From: Gymnorhina tibicen
Lineage: Eukaryota; Chordata; Aves; Passeriformes; Artamidae
Length of the DNA: 64,000 bases
Reading direction: 5' to 3'
Assembly: GCA_013399875.1 (NCBI GenBank)
Contig: VXAZ01001116.1
Coordinates: 1,347,696 to 1,411,695, forward strand
Shown: positions 35,622-47,290 of the stretch, in pieces
Layout of the letters: each line of letters starts with the position of its first letter
How positions within the stretch are numbered: position 1 is the first letter of the stretch
Program-made: the position numbers and the translations under genes
The notes under the pieces: model-generated
Databases searched by the model: none
Told to the model about the DNA's origin: nothing
Seen by the model: the letters and a program-made list of their open reading frames with translations, nothing else

Positions 35622-38600
35622 TGAGGCATAGGACAGCATTTTGATAGAAATCCATCCACACATGTCACCATTTTCTGAAGGTCCATCTCATGGCCTGAGC
35701 CTCAGCTGCAGCACTACTCTAATGTTTGCTGAGCATGTCCAGCTCTGCAGCAGTGCCTAGGAGCAACACCCTCCTTTTTCTTTAGCAAACAGCTTTACAC
35801 AGCATTGACTTGGCCTCAGTAACTTGGACCTCTTGTCTTGCCTACAGCATTGCAACATCCCTGCTGTGAAGCCTAAGGCAATCCCTGCACACCAGCTGGC
35901 ACACAAGGCTAAGGCATGGCTTGCCACCGTCATCACTGTAATGCCTTCCCATGGAATTGCTCATCAGCCTCCCAGTTGCTGTGCCTCAAGCTGCTTCATG
36001 TACCCACCAAATGAGTTAGAGGACCAGGACAAAGAGCACAGACAGTGACTCTGCTCGACTGAGGCTGCCCCTGGCACCTATGAAAGAACTCATGGTGTGG
36101 CAAAGTGTAGACAGGGTTGGCCTAGGAAAAAGGGCTGCCACAGGCATCAGTAAGGTGTTCTATGAAGTTTTCTTTACCACCAACAGTGGGTGTTCTGGAG
36201 CTGAGGTCCCACCGTCTGAACAGGGATGAAATCCTGCTGCAGATTCTTCCTGAGATCAGAGACAAGAGATACTCATCTCTCTCTCTTATGCCTGGCCCTT
36301 GTCAGGGCATCTTGTCTTCAGGGCTATTGTCCCTTTGTGAAGTTAGATCGAAAGTGAGCAGATGGTCTGGTAGTGTCTGGGGCAGGGAAATGACACACAT
36401 AAGCCCTGCATTAGGAAAATCAAGCTTAAAATAGACAGGCTCAAAGCCAAGATACTCCTTTGCACACACTTCTTACCCTGGGCAGAGGAGGAAAGTGCAG
36501 AGATGTGACAGGTGCCAGTCACTTTGCTTCATGTATTTCTGGAAGGAGATTAGATACTGCAATGAGAACAACAAAGTAAGAACCTGAGCTAAATACTGAA
36601 GTTCTCTAGCTTCCTGGGAGATGGGCTGAGGGAGCACCACAGGAGAGATCTTGGATGAGAAAAGGCCACACACTCTCCCTTCTGTCAGCATGGAAAGCAC
36701 GGGGTGTTTCTGTACCAAAGATGCAAGATCAGCAATGAGTTGTTCTCCTAACTTGGGAAGCTTTAAGAGAAAAAATGGCTAAAAACGTGCTGGACTATTG
36801 GCTGAGAAGTGGATCAGAGTAAGTTGTTTCAAGGAGACAGCTCAACTGAGGATCCCCGGAAAAAAAAAAAAATTAAAGTAAAATGGGGAAAGAAAGAGTG
36901 TTTGAAAGATAGCTTCAATCCAGATAGTATATCAGTGGGAGAAGCTGGGGAGAGGAACTGTGGACCCCATTCCTACCCAGGAGCCAGTTGAGCTCCTGCA
37001 TACACCATGGTAAGTGTTACGGTGTCCCAAAGCAAACATGGAAATTTCAGGAAAATGCTTTTCTTTTTGGTTGAACAGAGTTTTGGTAGATTCGCTGACT
37101 TCTTACACATTTTGTACAGGGAAGTGAAAAGTAAAACAGATCCCACCAGAAACCTTCGAGCCAGAGTTGAATTTGCAGCACATGAGAGCTAATGCCATAT
37201 GGCAGCTGAGGTTCAGCTTGAGCTTGCAGTATTTTTGTGGTGAAGTGAACACTGGGATGGCCAGTGCTGCAGGAACTGAGTTGCACTGAGTCCCTCTGAG
37301 TCTGGCAGCTACATTTTTTACTTTGTGCTGCAACACACAAAGAGAATTTGTTTTGCCTTCTGATGTTTATCTTAATTCTACATGTGTTCACAACTCAGAG
37401 GAGAAAATGACAAATTGAGAAAATATTTGTTTTCACAAAAGCCAAGAGACTATTGCAGCAGATAGCCTGACAAACACAGTGTAAGTGCCAAAGTCTGAGC
37501 TTTTATATACAGTGTGCCATGTACATGTTCAATTTTACCTGCCTAAAGGGCAATAGGAAATTCAGTCTGTATGCTGCCATAATCACTGCAGTCTCTGCAC
37601 AAGGATTACTTGTTGCATCCCACTGCAGGTTTTTGGAACACCACCCAAAAGGGAGGGTGAAATCATCAGCCACATTTCATTTAGCCACACCAACTGAATC
37701 TGAAAAAATTGAAAAATGACCTGCCTGTAACACTTTGAGGCATACAGCAGAAAATAACTCTGAAATAGCTGTTTATGTTCACTGGAGAAAGATTTCTGAG
37801 CTTGAGTAGCAGAGGTAAATAGAACCACCTGTAAACCATCACCTGCATGCCCCACTGCCCCCATGTGAAAAAACAAGAACAGGCATTGCTTGGAGTGGAG
37901 CTGGTCTAGTAAATGATGAGGAAAATGAAATGTGTTCTCTCAAAAAATAGCAAATGAAGAGGAGCTGCTGCATCTGAAATGAAGTTTACCTGGAAGGTCC
38001 CAGTTTTTAACAAAAGGCCCATGAGTTTAGCATTTGCTTTCTCTTCTGTGGTGCAACACGAGCCACTTTGCCCTTTACTTCATAATTCAAGAGGGATTTT
38101 GCTGGTGGAAGAAACTGACCTATTATACAAATGGATTAAAAGGCTCTGCACTGAGGTATAGCCAAAATGGAGAAGAGCTCTGTATAGTAGTGTGGCTAAT
38201 TGTCTTTTTACTTAATTATTATCTATTTATTTAAGTTTGTGGGGCTTTTTGTTTGTTTTGTATTTAATAATTGATTTTGGTGCCATGATATTACCCATTC
38301 CACCTAAATCCCTGAAAAAGGGGACCTTAAAACTGTTTGATTGTAATACCAAGTTATTTAGGTCCATGGTTTGCTACCAGCAAGCAGCAGCATGATTTCC
38401 AGTCATGGACAATGCCAAGGTTCCCTGGTCCATGGCATCCTAGCTCTCCTAGACAAACACAGCACAGTGCATCTTGCCTGCAGCATTTCTCTAGTTCCAC
38501 TGTGACTTTAGGCTTTAGACTTTAGTTTCCTAAAGAAACAAAACCATCTGAGCAGACCTTTATCTTTCCCTCTCCTCTTTTCTCTCAACTGGTGAGCCCA

Positions 38601-41040
38601 TTGACTGGTTTAGCCCCCATAAGACAGAGGGCTGGAAGCCTCAAAGATCAATTTTGCCTATGGATTCTGTGCAAACTGATGGGAAGGTGTTTACAGAGCC
38701 TTTTAAAAAAACCCATCTTTTAGTGTTTCCACCAACGAAAGAGCTCAGAAAACTTTGGTATTTCCCATTGCTTGTCAGCCCCTAGATAACCAAGCAGTAA
38801 GTGCAAGGCCAAGCTTTAATTTGGACTAACCACAGCCCATGTTGTGTCCTGCCAAGCGGGAATGCCATAGAGGACAAGAGAGGAATGGATGTTACTTAAG
38901 GAAGGAGGATGTTCAGGGGACGAAGGATTTGTATTAGTAGGACAATATGTCCTACTGGCTTGGCTGCCCACAAATCTGCTTTTCAGAATACTTTTTAGTT
39001 TTCTCTCTCTTCCTTTTCTGAGTCCTTGCAGGCAGCTGTTGGTCCTTGGAAGATGTGATGACAAGGAGAAAGCTCTTCAGTGTCTATAGAGAATGTAGAA
39101 GTGAAAATACACCTCCCAGGGTCTCACCCCAAGCTGAAAGGAATTGTAAAAGTACTGTTTCCACATCCACACTGGCTACTGGAAATAAAGTACAGGATCC
39201 TGCCCTGGCACTCTCTAAGCAGAAGGAAAAGAATAAACCCTGAGGGAGAATGTCAGGAGCGCCCAGTGCCTGGGAGCTCTGTGGTTATCCAGGAGGGAAC
39301 AGTCTGCGTGTCAGCACATGGTTACACAGAAAGCTCCTCCTGAGGGATTGCCAGGATGCTGGCTGGGAAAGACAAGGTGTTGTTTCTGGCATATCGCTGT
39401 ACCTCGGTGCTGTCACCAGTAGCTCTCCATCACACAATAGCCCTTCTTCTCCCCGCCAGGCCACTCGAGTCCATCAGCAGAGTGTCTGGCATTTGCTGCC
39501 ACATGCCTTTCCTTTTCTTCTGGCTTATATATAAGCCCTCTTGACCTCAACACTGGTGTGACACATAAACAAGTTATATAAAAGCTCTCCAAGTACATTT
39601 TTGCAGATCACAAGTCCCCTGTATTTAATAGTCCAATATTTGAGGAGAGTGGCTGGGTTCAACATGTGGTCAGTTCTCCTTTGAGGGGATTACATTTTGT
39701 GCCTTTCTGCTGCCTCCCTAAACAAGAATTCACATATTTCCTCTTTGAATGCTTTGTTTTTGTTGTGAGATGTAGAAAAAAGCAAGACCCAAGGTGGTCT
39801 CAGCACAGAGGAACTGGGTACGTGACACTTCCATTGTGTTGTGCTACCTGATCATAGAGGGGAAATTCAGGCACTGCAGCTGTGTGACTCTGTTACCTGC
39901 TAATTCCACTGCCAGCTTTAAAATCTGGTTCATTAATATTGTATACAGTGAAATAGCCTTTGTACTATGTGTGTTATTTGAAATACCTTTAGATGTTTTA
40001 AGATGTTTTCCACAGTAACTTGTATTTAGGTGATAAAGCAACGCCCAGTCTGAGTATGCTGAAGACTAAGCTGATCTTGTCCCTTTGCAGTGCTGTTCAG
40101 ACTATGTGACTGAGCACAGAAAAAATAAAAATCGAGAAGGATTCCAGAGTGAGGTTGGGAAATGTTGATGCTTTTAGTGTCTCAGATGGACCCTCAGACT
40201 CCCTAAAAGTGCCTCTGAGCTCCCAAGGCTGCTGGACCACAGCCCAAAAGAACCATTGAAACAAGGCTCCTTATCAAGATGTGTTTATTCACTCAGGTAT
40301 CTCTATGAAACATTGGAACAAAAAGCATGTACATAATTCGTTCCCAGGTGCATTTGAGATGTCTTGTCCTGTCAAAGCAATACCAGGAACACATGGACTA
40401 AACCATCTCCCTGTCTGCTCCTGCAGGAGCAGATTTGATCTCTGGCACTGGCAAGCTGGTATGTGAATTTTACAGATCCATGAGAATAAACTGATCTTAG
40501 TAATTTCTCACCACTTTTCCACCAAACCAAAAGTATTTTAATTATTTGAGTGTCAAACAGTCAAACGCTGTACCTCAGACACAGCTGTTCCAGCAGAAAA
40601 TTAGAAGAACAGAGGAGCAAACAATATGCCAGAGAAACTATGATCGCAGTGTGATCTGAAGGATAACTTTAGTAATGCAAGTGTTTCTTTGCTGGATGAC
40701 TCATGGAAGGAAGCAGGGGCTGGAGCTGCTGAAAAAAGAGCCTGCTACTTGGGAACATGAGCGAAGGTCAAGGATCAACTGTGTAAAACCAACTTCTTGT
40801 TTGACGTTAATAATCTTTAGGAAATGGATGGAGTGAGAGCAAATGTCAGCTCCAGTAATGACTTTGTAACTTTGGGACCGTATAGAAAAGTGATAGCCCA
40901 GCTCACACGTTGCTGGTGGAAACAATGGGGAGAGGTGAGCTGAGGATTCAAGCCTTGCTTTAATGTTTTCTTTTGAGTTTCTCTGTAATTCTGATTTACC
41001 AAAGGGATAGGCAGTAATCTTCAATATTTAACTCTCTGTA
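35622..41040. other. Intergenic, no recognised gene
   Basis: No known exon or repeat family could be named. 36860-36872 is a run of 13 A. A Kozak-like ATG directly followed by a consensus donor (ATG|GTAAGT) lies at 37007-37014, but such motifs are expected by chance. Open frames are all short. Confidence 0.5.
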
Positions 41041-41102
41041 TATATAGCATGTAGGCATTTATATACATATATATACATTATATATATAGTATATAGGCAT
41101 TT
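41041..41102 (+). repeat. TA-rich repeat with internal 20-bp duplication
   Basis: A 20-base unit ending TAGGCATTT at 41041-41060 recurs at 41083-41102 with two substitutions, separated by a TA/TACA microsatellite. Confidence 0.75.
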
Positions 41103-44100
41103 TTGACCATTGTGTTTTGTCTGTGCAACAGCTTCCCAAAGCTGCACAAGAAACATCATCTCACTGTCACTTTTTACATTTTAAAAAGTATAAATATCTA
41201 ATAGTTTTTATGTTAAGATCCAACTGGTATGTTATAATATTTAATTCAAAACATAAACATGTCATAATAATATACATATTATATAAGAATATGTGTTCAA
41301 TTGTTAGATTTTACATACACCACTCAGACCCACCTTACACATACTTTTTCTGTGGTTATTTTCAGTGTACCTTCTTTCAATAACAGATTGTCCAAGCCTC
41401 ATTCCTTCTGTATCTTGCTAAAATAGCAGCAAGTTTAATATTGTTTCTCTCCCAAATTGTGGCACAGCTGGCAGTGTGTAAACCCAACAGACTGCTCTAC
41501 ATTTGTGATTGTGCTCCTTCCTTCCAGAAGAGGGGTGCCAGCTCTGTAAATTCAGAGGCCAGATCACACTCTGGCAGAAGGCCAGAGTATTAGGGGAGAA
41601 GAAGGTAACATGTCATTCTGCTGTCTGTTATTTTGAATTTGGTGGCATTTATTTTTAAATGGAGTCCTGTTGGTTTTTCAAGCTATGATCCAGCTCTGCT
41701 TTGCATTGATGAAGGGAATATTGGTTCCCCAGGCAGCCTGCTCCTGGGGTTTGCTGTCCTGTGTTGGAAAGATTTCCTGATACCAACCTCAAATGCCTCT
41801 TTGTCTGGCAGGTCGGTGGCTGTCTGTCCCACTCATAGTGAATGTGAAAGTCTCGACTGGGAAGTCTCTAAGCTGAGAACAGCTGGGGGCTGGAGTGCTT
41901 GAGGAAAGTATTTTTCATATACTTGTCCTGTTTTCTTACTTCCCCAGACATTCACTTTGGTGCTGTCAGAGATACGATCCTGGCAGGCAAAATTTTAGTC
42001 TGATGCAGTACAGATATTTTTAGGACACAAAATCCAGTTTATTGCGTTCTTCTTCGCAACAGCCTTTTCTGTCCTCGGGGAGTGTTACTAATTCTCCTCT
42101 CCTCCTGGCTATACAATTCCAATTTTTTCAATTTTCCTTCAAAGCACAGAACCTCAGACCTCTCATCTTCATCCTCTTAACTCCCCCTTGCCGGCACCAT
42201 GTCTTCCTGGGGACACATTACTCACAGCTGAAAACGGGGCTGCAGCAGGGCCAACAGCAGCACTGGGAACCACGGAAGGGTTAATCCTTATGTCTTGCAG
42301 GACAAGTTGCCTGTTCACCCCCAGGGTGCGTGCCCTTCTCCACAGTGGGTCAGCACCACTGACTCGTGCTGCTCCCTGATTCACCCTGAACCATCCACTG
42401 CAGAGCTGTTACTCAGACACTTGTTCTCATGCCCGAGCTGTGCAGCTGCCTGTTCCCACCTCAGTGAAGGGACGTGTGTCTGTATCAGGATGTACATGGG
42501 TGCAACTGGTGCCAGTCTGCCTGAACTCTCGATCACCTGTACAGCCCAGGGGGACTTGGCCAGAGGAAAGGAGGGTAGGGAGGGAATGCAGGAAGATAAA
42601 GTTAGTGTGTTCCTCAAATTCAAAATTTGTTTGCAGGTCTCCCAGCATGCAATAAAGGCTTTGTTTATAGTTTAGGAATTTCTTCATTCTTTTGTTTTTA
42701 CACTTTGTTATTCTGCATTTTTAATTTGACCCGATCTTGCAAATCCAGTTTCTCTCACACCAGTTGTGAATGCTGCAAATCAAGCTCTGAATTAATATCT
42801 CCTGGATTCAAATAGAAAAGCCATAATACTGACTTCTAAGACAAGTACCAAAAAAAATAGGAAAAATCAACTTTCATTTTAGCTGGAATATTTTTAAATG
42901 AAAGGGCAGAAAAATGCACGTCCTTTCTGTAAAAAAGTGTAAAACAGAGCTCCTACTTTTTGTCAGTGCTCAAGGATATAGAAGCAAAGTGTGCTTGTGA
43001 CTCTAGGGAGGAGACATTTTTATACTAGCAGTAAGGCACGTAATAAAAATGACAAGTTTGGATGTTGGGAGGAAAGGAATCTCAAAATGCTCAAATATTT
43101 TTGGTTGAGGCAACCTTGGAAAGACTGGAACAGTGATCCTGCGTCCAGCTTGCACTGTGTGCATTATTTGAGTTGCCTGGTTCTGTTTAGGCCAACCAGT
43201 GTGAATATTTTTTGTGCTCTCTACCACACAATATTGTCTCTCTGTATCTTTACAACATGATCTGCTTGACTCTTGCCAAACAGATTAATGGGGGGACAGA
43301 ACTGTATACAACAAAATAGATTAAATAGACTGTGAGCTGCTGGGGTGGAAGTGATTTTTCCAAAGGACATTTACAGCTGTACTGTTTCCACTGAATTTAA
43401 TTGATTTTTTATTTAATTACATGGTATCAGTTTTCCCTTAAAATCTTCTTGCTTGTCTTCTTGAAAGTTTTATAAATTTTGCAACAACTATTGGACTAAT
43501 ATGAAGTGCGGAACTGCTTCCTTTGGATCCTTTATTCTAAGGTAAGTGGAACACTATAAATTTCAGGGATAAACACAGTTCTCCTAAAACTTTAATGTCC
43601 CAGAATAAAGAAGTTAATATCCTAGAGGATGAGACTGTGGAGATGACAGTCTTGTGTTCCAAACATGTGGGACAATGCCAGACTGGGTTCCAGTCATTCG
43701 AGTTTTGGATCTGTGAGATAAAAGCCTTTGCCTCAGTAGGAGGCAAAAGCCTAAAAACTACTGCAAGGAGGAGGGAGATACATGCCAATTTAACAAGTGA
43801 ATACAGAGAAATTTGACCATCAAATGGTTTATATGCAACTGGCAATGGGGCCAGAAGAATCACAGTTTAATCTGTTGACTTAACAGAAAAGCTGTATATG
43901 ATGTAGTAGATGAAATAATTCCCATAATTCTTTTCAGTAGTTTTGGAGAGTTTCAAAGATGTTTACAAAGGTGCTGTTGGGTTTCTACTATGTACTATGT
44001 AAGCTTTGAAGCAAACTTCTTTACAACTCTTTTCTCTTGCTTATTGTATTACTTCCATCATGATTCTTGAAATAAACATGACATGAAAATAAATTTATAT

Positions 44101-45122
44101 TTTAACCCTCATTCTTGTTCCTACACTTCTGAGAGGTTCTAAGAAGATTTGAAGATAATTTTAAATGTTCTTCAAAAAAGCAGAGCTTATATTATCTCTA
44201 TCTACTGCTAGATGCCATGGCAAATCCTTAGCAGTATAATGAAACATAACATATAAAACCCACTGAGCCACCATCTAATCAGATGAGTAGATTCATAATG
44301 ACAAAATACTATTAAAATGCAGGCAGAAAACTTTTCAGTACTCTTATTCTGCATTTCTTTTTGTTACTTTAGGTCTTCACTTAGGGAGTAATGGAAGCGA
44401 GCTGAATAATGAATACAGTTAATACAGTCTCAAGGAGCTTTTCTTCCAAGATTTCTTTCTCTTGAGCTGAGCTGAAGGTCAAATAACTTCAGTATAGTAG
44501 AAAGCACCAAGATAGTCCTTTTAAGACTCTTTTATTGACAGCAATTTAATGGTGACAAGGAATAATAATGGATAAGGAGATGAGATATTTTAAAGCTTTA
44601 GTTTGCTTACAGCAAAGTAAGAGAATAATGCATTTCAGTTCCTTGGGCAAATGACAATAAAATGATCACTTTGCTAGTTTTAGGTGGTGCAGTGAATAGA
44701 TCAAATCAGAAGTATAGACAACTGCTTTTTCCTTAATGAGTTTATCCCACTGATGAATGAAGACGAGTCAAATGATGCAGTTATTTCTCCATTAACTGGG
44801 TAATCATGGCTTATTACTGAATATAATCAATGCAGATTTCCATATATCTAGACCCTGCTGTGGAACCCTGCCCTGTGCTGAGCACCTTGTGTCCTGTACT
44901 GTACCTGGGGAATGATTTTGTAGAGTGTGAGTGCAAATCAGCAAGAACACTGCCCAAGGAGACCTGCAGTGGCAGTGCACACCCAGAAAATAGAGGCACT
45001 TACCTATTTTTTAATATATGTACTCATAAATGTTATGTTATGCATGCATGTAACAGTTAAAACTAATGACTATTACTAGCAGCTAGATTTACAGGGCAAA
45101 GGCTAAAGAAGATTACTTTGTT
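41103..45122. other. Intergenic, no recognised gene
   Basis: AT-rich with a GC-richer patch at 42180-42560. A possible heavily decayed CR1 segment is at about 41720-41800. Opposite-strand small frames at 43537-43863 show no domain. Confidence 0.5.
41720..41800 (-). repeat. Possible decayed CR1 segment
   Basis: The blocks 'ccccaggcagcctgctcc' and 'gatttcctgataccaacctc' follow each other as do the 'cctgggcagcctgttcc' and 'cctgatatccaacct' blocks of antisense CR1 3' ends. Flanking sequence is too diverged to extend. Tentative. Confidence 0.35.
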
Positions 45123-45500
45123 CACAGGATCACAGAATAGGTAAGATTGGAAGGGACCAGAGTGGTCATCTGGTCCAACCTCCCAGCTCAAGCAGCGTCA
45201 TCCTAGAGCACATTGCACAGGATTGCATCCACACAGTTCTTGAATATCTCCAGTGAGGGAGACTCCACAGCCTCTCTGGGCAATCTGTTGCAGTACATGG
45301 TCACCGCACAGTAAAGTTCTTCCTCATATTCAGTTGCAACTTCCTGTGCATCAGTTTGTGCCTGTTGCCTCTTGTTACTTGACACCACCAAGAACAGCCT
45401 GGCTTCATCCTCTTGGCACTTCCCTTCAGATTCCCTTACATACATTGATTATTCCTCCTTCTTATCTTCCTCTGTGCCTTCAGCTGGACAGAGAGATGTT
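45123..45500 (-). repeat. CR1 LINE 3' end
   Basis: The reverse complement ends in two tail octamers (ATTCTGTG, ATCCTGTG). On the plus strand the canonical antisense order follows: 'ggaagggacca', 'tctggtccaacc', 'ggagactccacagcctctct', 'gcctgttgcctcttgt', 'agaacagcctggcttcatcc'. Similarity fades near 45500 in the region corresponding to the 'ccttcagctggacagag' block. A 5'-truncated noncoding copy. It is much clearer than the plus-strand CR1 1 kb downstream, so it is probably younger. Confidence 0.93.
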
Positions 45501-46339
45501 CTGCTGTGGGTATGAACAAGCGTGGCCAAGGAAGGATTCATAAACTGGGACACAAGGGCTTGGTCTTGCTAAGTTCATGAGAGTAGGGAGCAGGAGGAGG
45601 CTGGTTGCTGGCACGGGAGAAGTTGAGTCACAGAGGCAGGACTGTGAGGAATGGACAGCAGGCATGAAAGGCAGCTTAATTTGCAGCCAGGATGAACAGT
45701 ATTGCAAATCTGAAGGGAGATAATTCAACATTAATAGATGTGAAGCTGTTTCTGTATCTCCAAATCTTACTGCAATGCTGGAAAACTTTCTATATGATCA
45801 AGAATCAAGGGAATACCATGTGGCATCACCCACCTGGAGATCATTGTATCAAAGAGATTTTCATCTTCATGTTTTATACAAATTGATGAAATTTTCACTT
45901 CCTTTTTACATGTTGACTAAAGCAAGAAACATCTTATATTTCTCTCTCAAATTGTCCTGTACTTCGTACCTGATTTGCCCTCATATCAATATGTTCACAT
46001 TCCACCCTTATCGTATCAGCACTGTGCAAGCCTTGGAAAGCTTTTTCCCATTACTCACTCCTTCAGCAGATGTTCATGTTTACCACCCTGTTGACCTTGT
46101 TAGCATATTTACCACTGTGTAAACAGTTTGTACTCTGCTCAGACTGTGAAGTCTATTTTGGCCAGTATTTCAACAAAGGCTCAGTGTAAGTATGTGCCTA
46201 CTAATCAGTATACCAGAGAAATCTGCATATTAAAAAAAAGGATGAGGAATAGAAAACATCATAAAGACAATGAGATTAAATAGTGAGTTTTTCAGTGATC
46301 TCATACAGATGGCATATTGAAAGTATACAGGGCTAGACA
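45501..46339. other. Spacer between two CR1 copies
   Basis: Unique-looking AT-rich DNA. The plus-strand ATG frame at 45775-46122 (115 codons) has no recognisable domain. Confidence 0.5.
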
Positions 46340-47290
46340 CCAGGTCACATGTCTAGGGAGCTGCATACAAGAATAATGCAAGCATGTAAGGAGAAAATTA
46401 GAAAGTCCATGCATAAAATGGCATATATCTACAAAGGGACATGAAAGGTAACAAGACAATACTCTAAGTTTAGATTAATAGTGAGAGGATTATGAAAGGA
46501 AGATACTAGTCTTCTACTCAGAGGGAGAAAAAGCTATTTATAAATGATATTGAGAAGACTGAAGTGTTTTGTTTCTTTTTTGCTTCAGTGTTCCCTGGAA
46601 GAACAGTGAAAAAGGGTATGAATTCAGATAGAAATAGAAAATCTGCTGAGATCACAAGTCAGTAAATTGATTTTTTCCCAAAAAATTTCTCTGGAGCTAA
46701 TGAAATTGCACAGGTAATTTTGAAAACCAGATGAAACACATCTGACAGCAATTAGAGGCTAATCACTAAAACCAGAGGTTGGGTACAGTTGGGAGCCTGC
46801 TTATCTTTATGATGGGAAAGAGGATGAACTGGGGAACTGCAGTCTTGCCAGTTTATCTTCTCCTCCTAAAATGGGAAGAAATAATCCAACCATCAGTAAA
46901 AACCCAGGAGATAATGAAGGATAAGTAACAGCTATCTGGGATCTGTCAGGAGCATAAGATCTTTAACAAAGGTCATTTCCATTTACACCAGCATGACAGG
47001 CCTCGTGGGCTGTGGGAAGGAGGTCAGCACCACGTTTCAGAAAGGCTGTGACATGGAACTCCTGTTTCTGCACTTTGATGAGCTGGCTGCAGGACTGTGA
47101 TCCATGCTACATGGCCAACATGGACACACCAGCCATGGCTTCCATGGGCACCTCTCCTGGGCCCCGTGTAACCCAATATTTTTTGCCGATGACTTGGGTG
47201 ACAAACTAAGAACTGCATTTATTCAATTTTTGAATAGCAGAAAGCTAGGAAGGGTCATGAGTGTATTGGGGGATGGGTTGAGGTGTGAGA
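46340..47290 (+). pseudogene. Ancient CR1 ORF2 (reverse transcriptase) relic
   Basis: Nucleotide similarity to sense-strand CR1 ORF2 runs in order across about 950 bases: 'gtaaggagaaaattagaaag' with 'gaaaggtaacaag', then 'ataaatgatattgagaagac' with 'ttttgcttcagtgttccct', then 'gggaactgcagtcttgccag', then 'atttccatttacaccagcat' with 'gggctgtgggaagg', and finally 'aatattttttgccgatgact' leading to 'agcagaaagctagg', the region of the reverse-transcriptase YxDD-distal part. The frame is destroyed by stops and indels throughout. Insert order matches a colinear element from the end of the endonuclease linker into the RT domain. No 3' tail is seen. Identification is from memory of CR1 sequence. Confidence 0.75.

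Noticed and set aside
36860..36872. A13 run as the tail of a processed pseudogene on the plus strand
   Set aside because: No protein-like or transcript-like sequence precedes it and no flanking target duplication was seen.
37007..37014. Kozak-like ATG followed at once by a consensus splice donor (ATG|GTAAGT), suggesting a first coding exon
   Set aside because: GTAAGT is expected about 15 times per strand in 64 kb, and no downstream acceptor-linked exon with a recognisable peptide was found.
43538..43547. Strong donor-like AAG|GTAAGT
   Set aside because: Same expectation by chance; upstream frame is short and uninformative.
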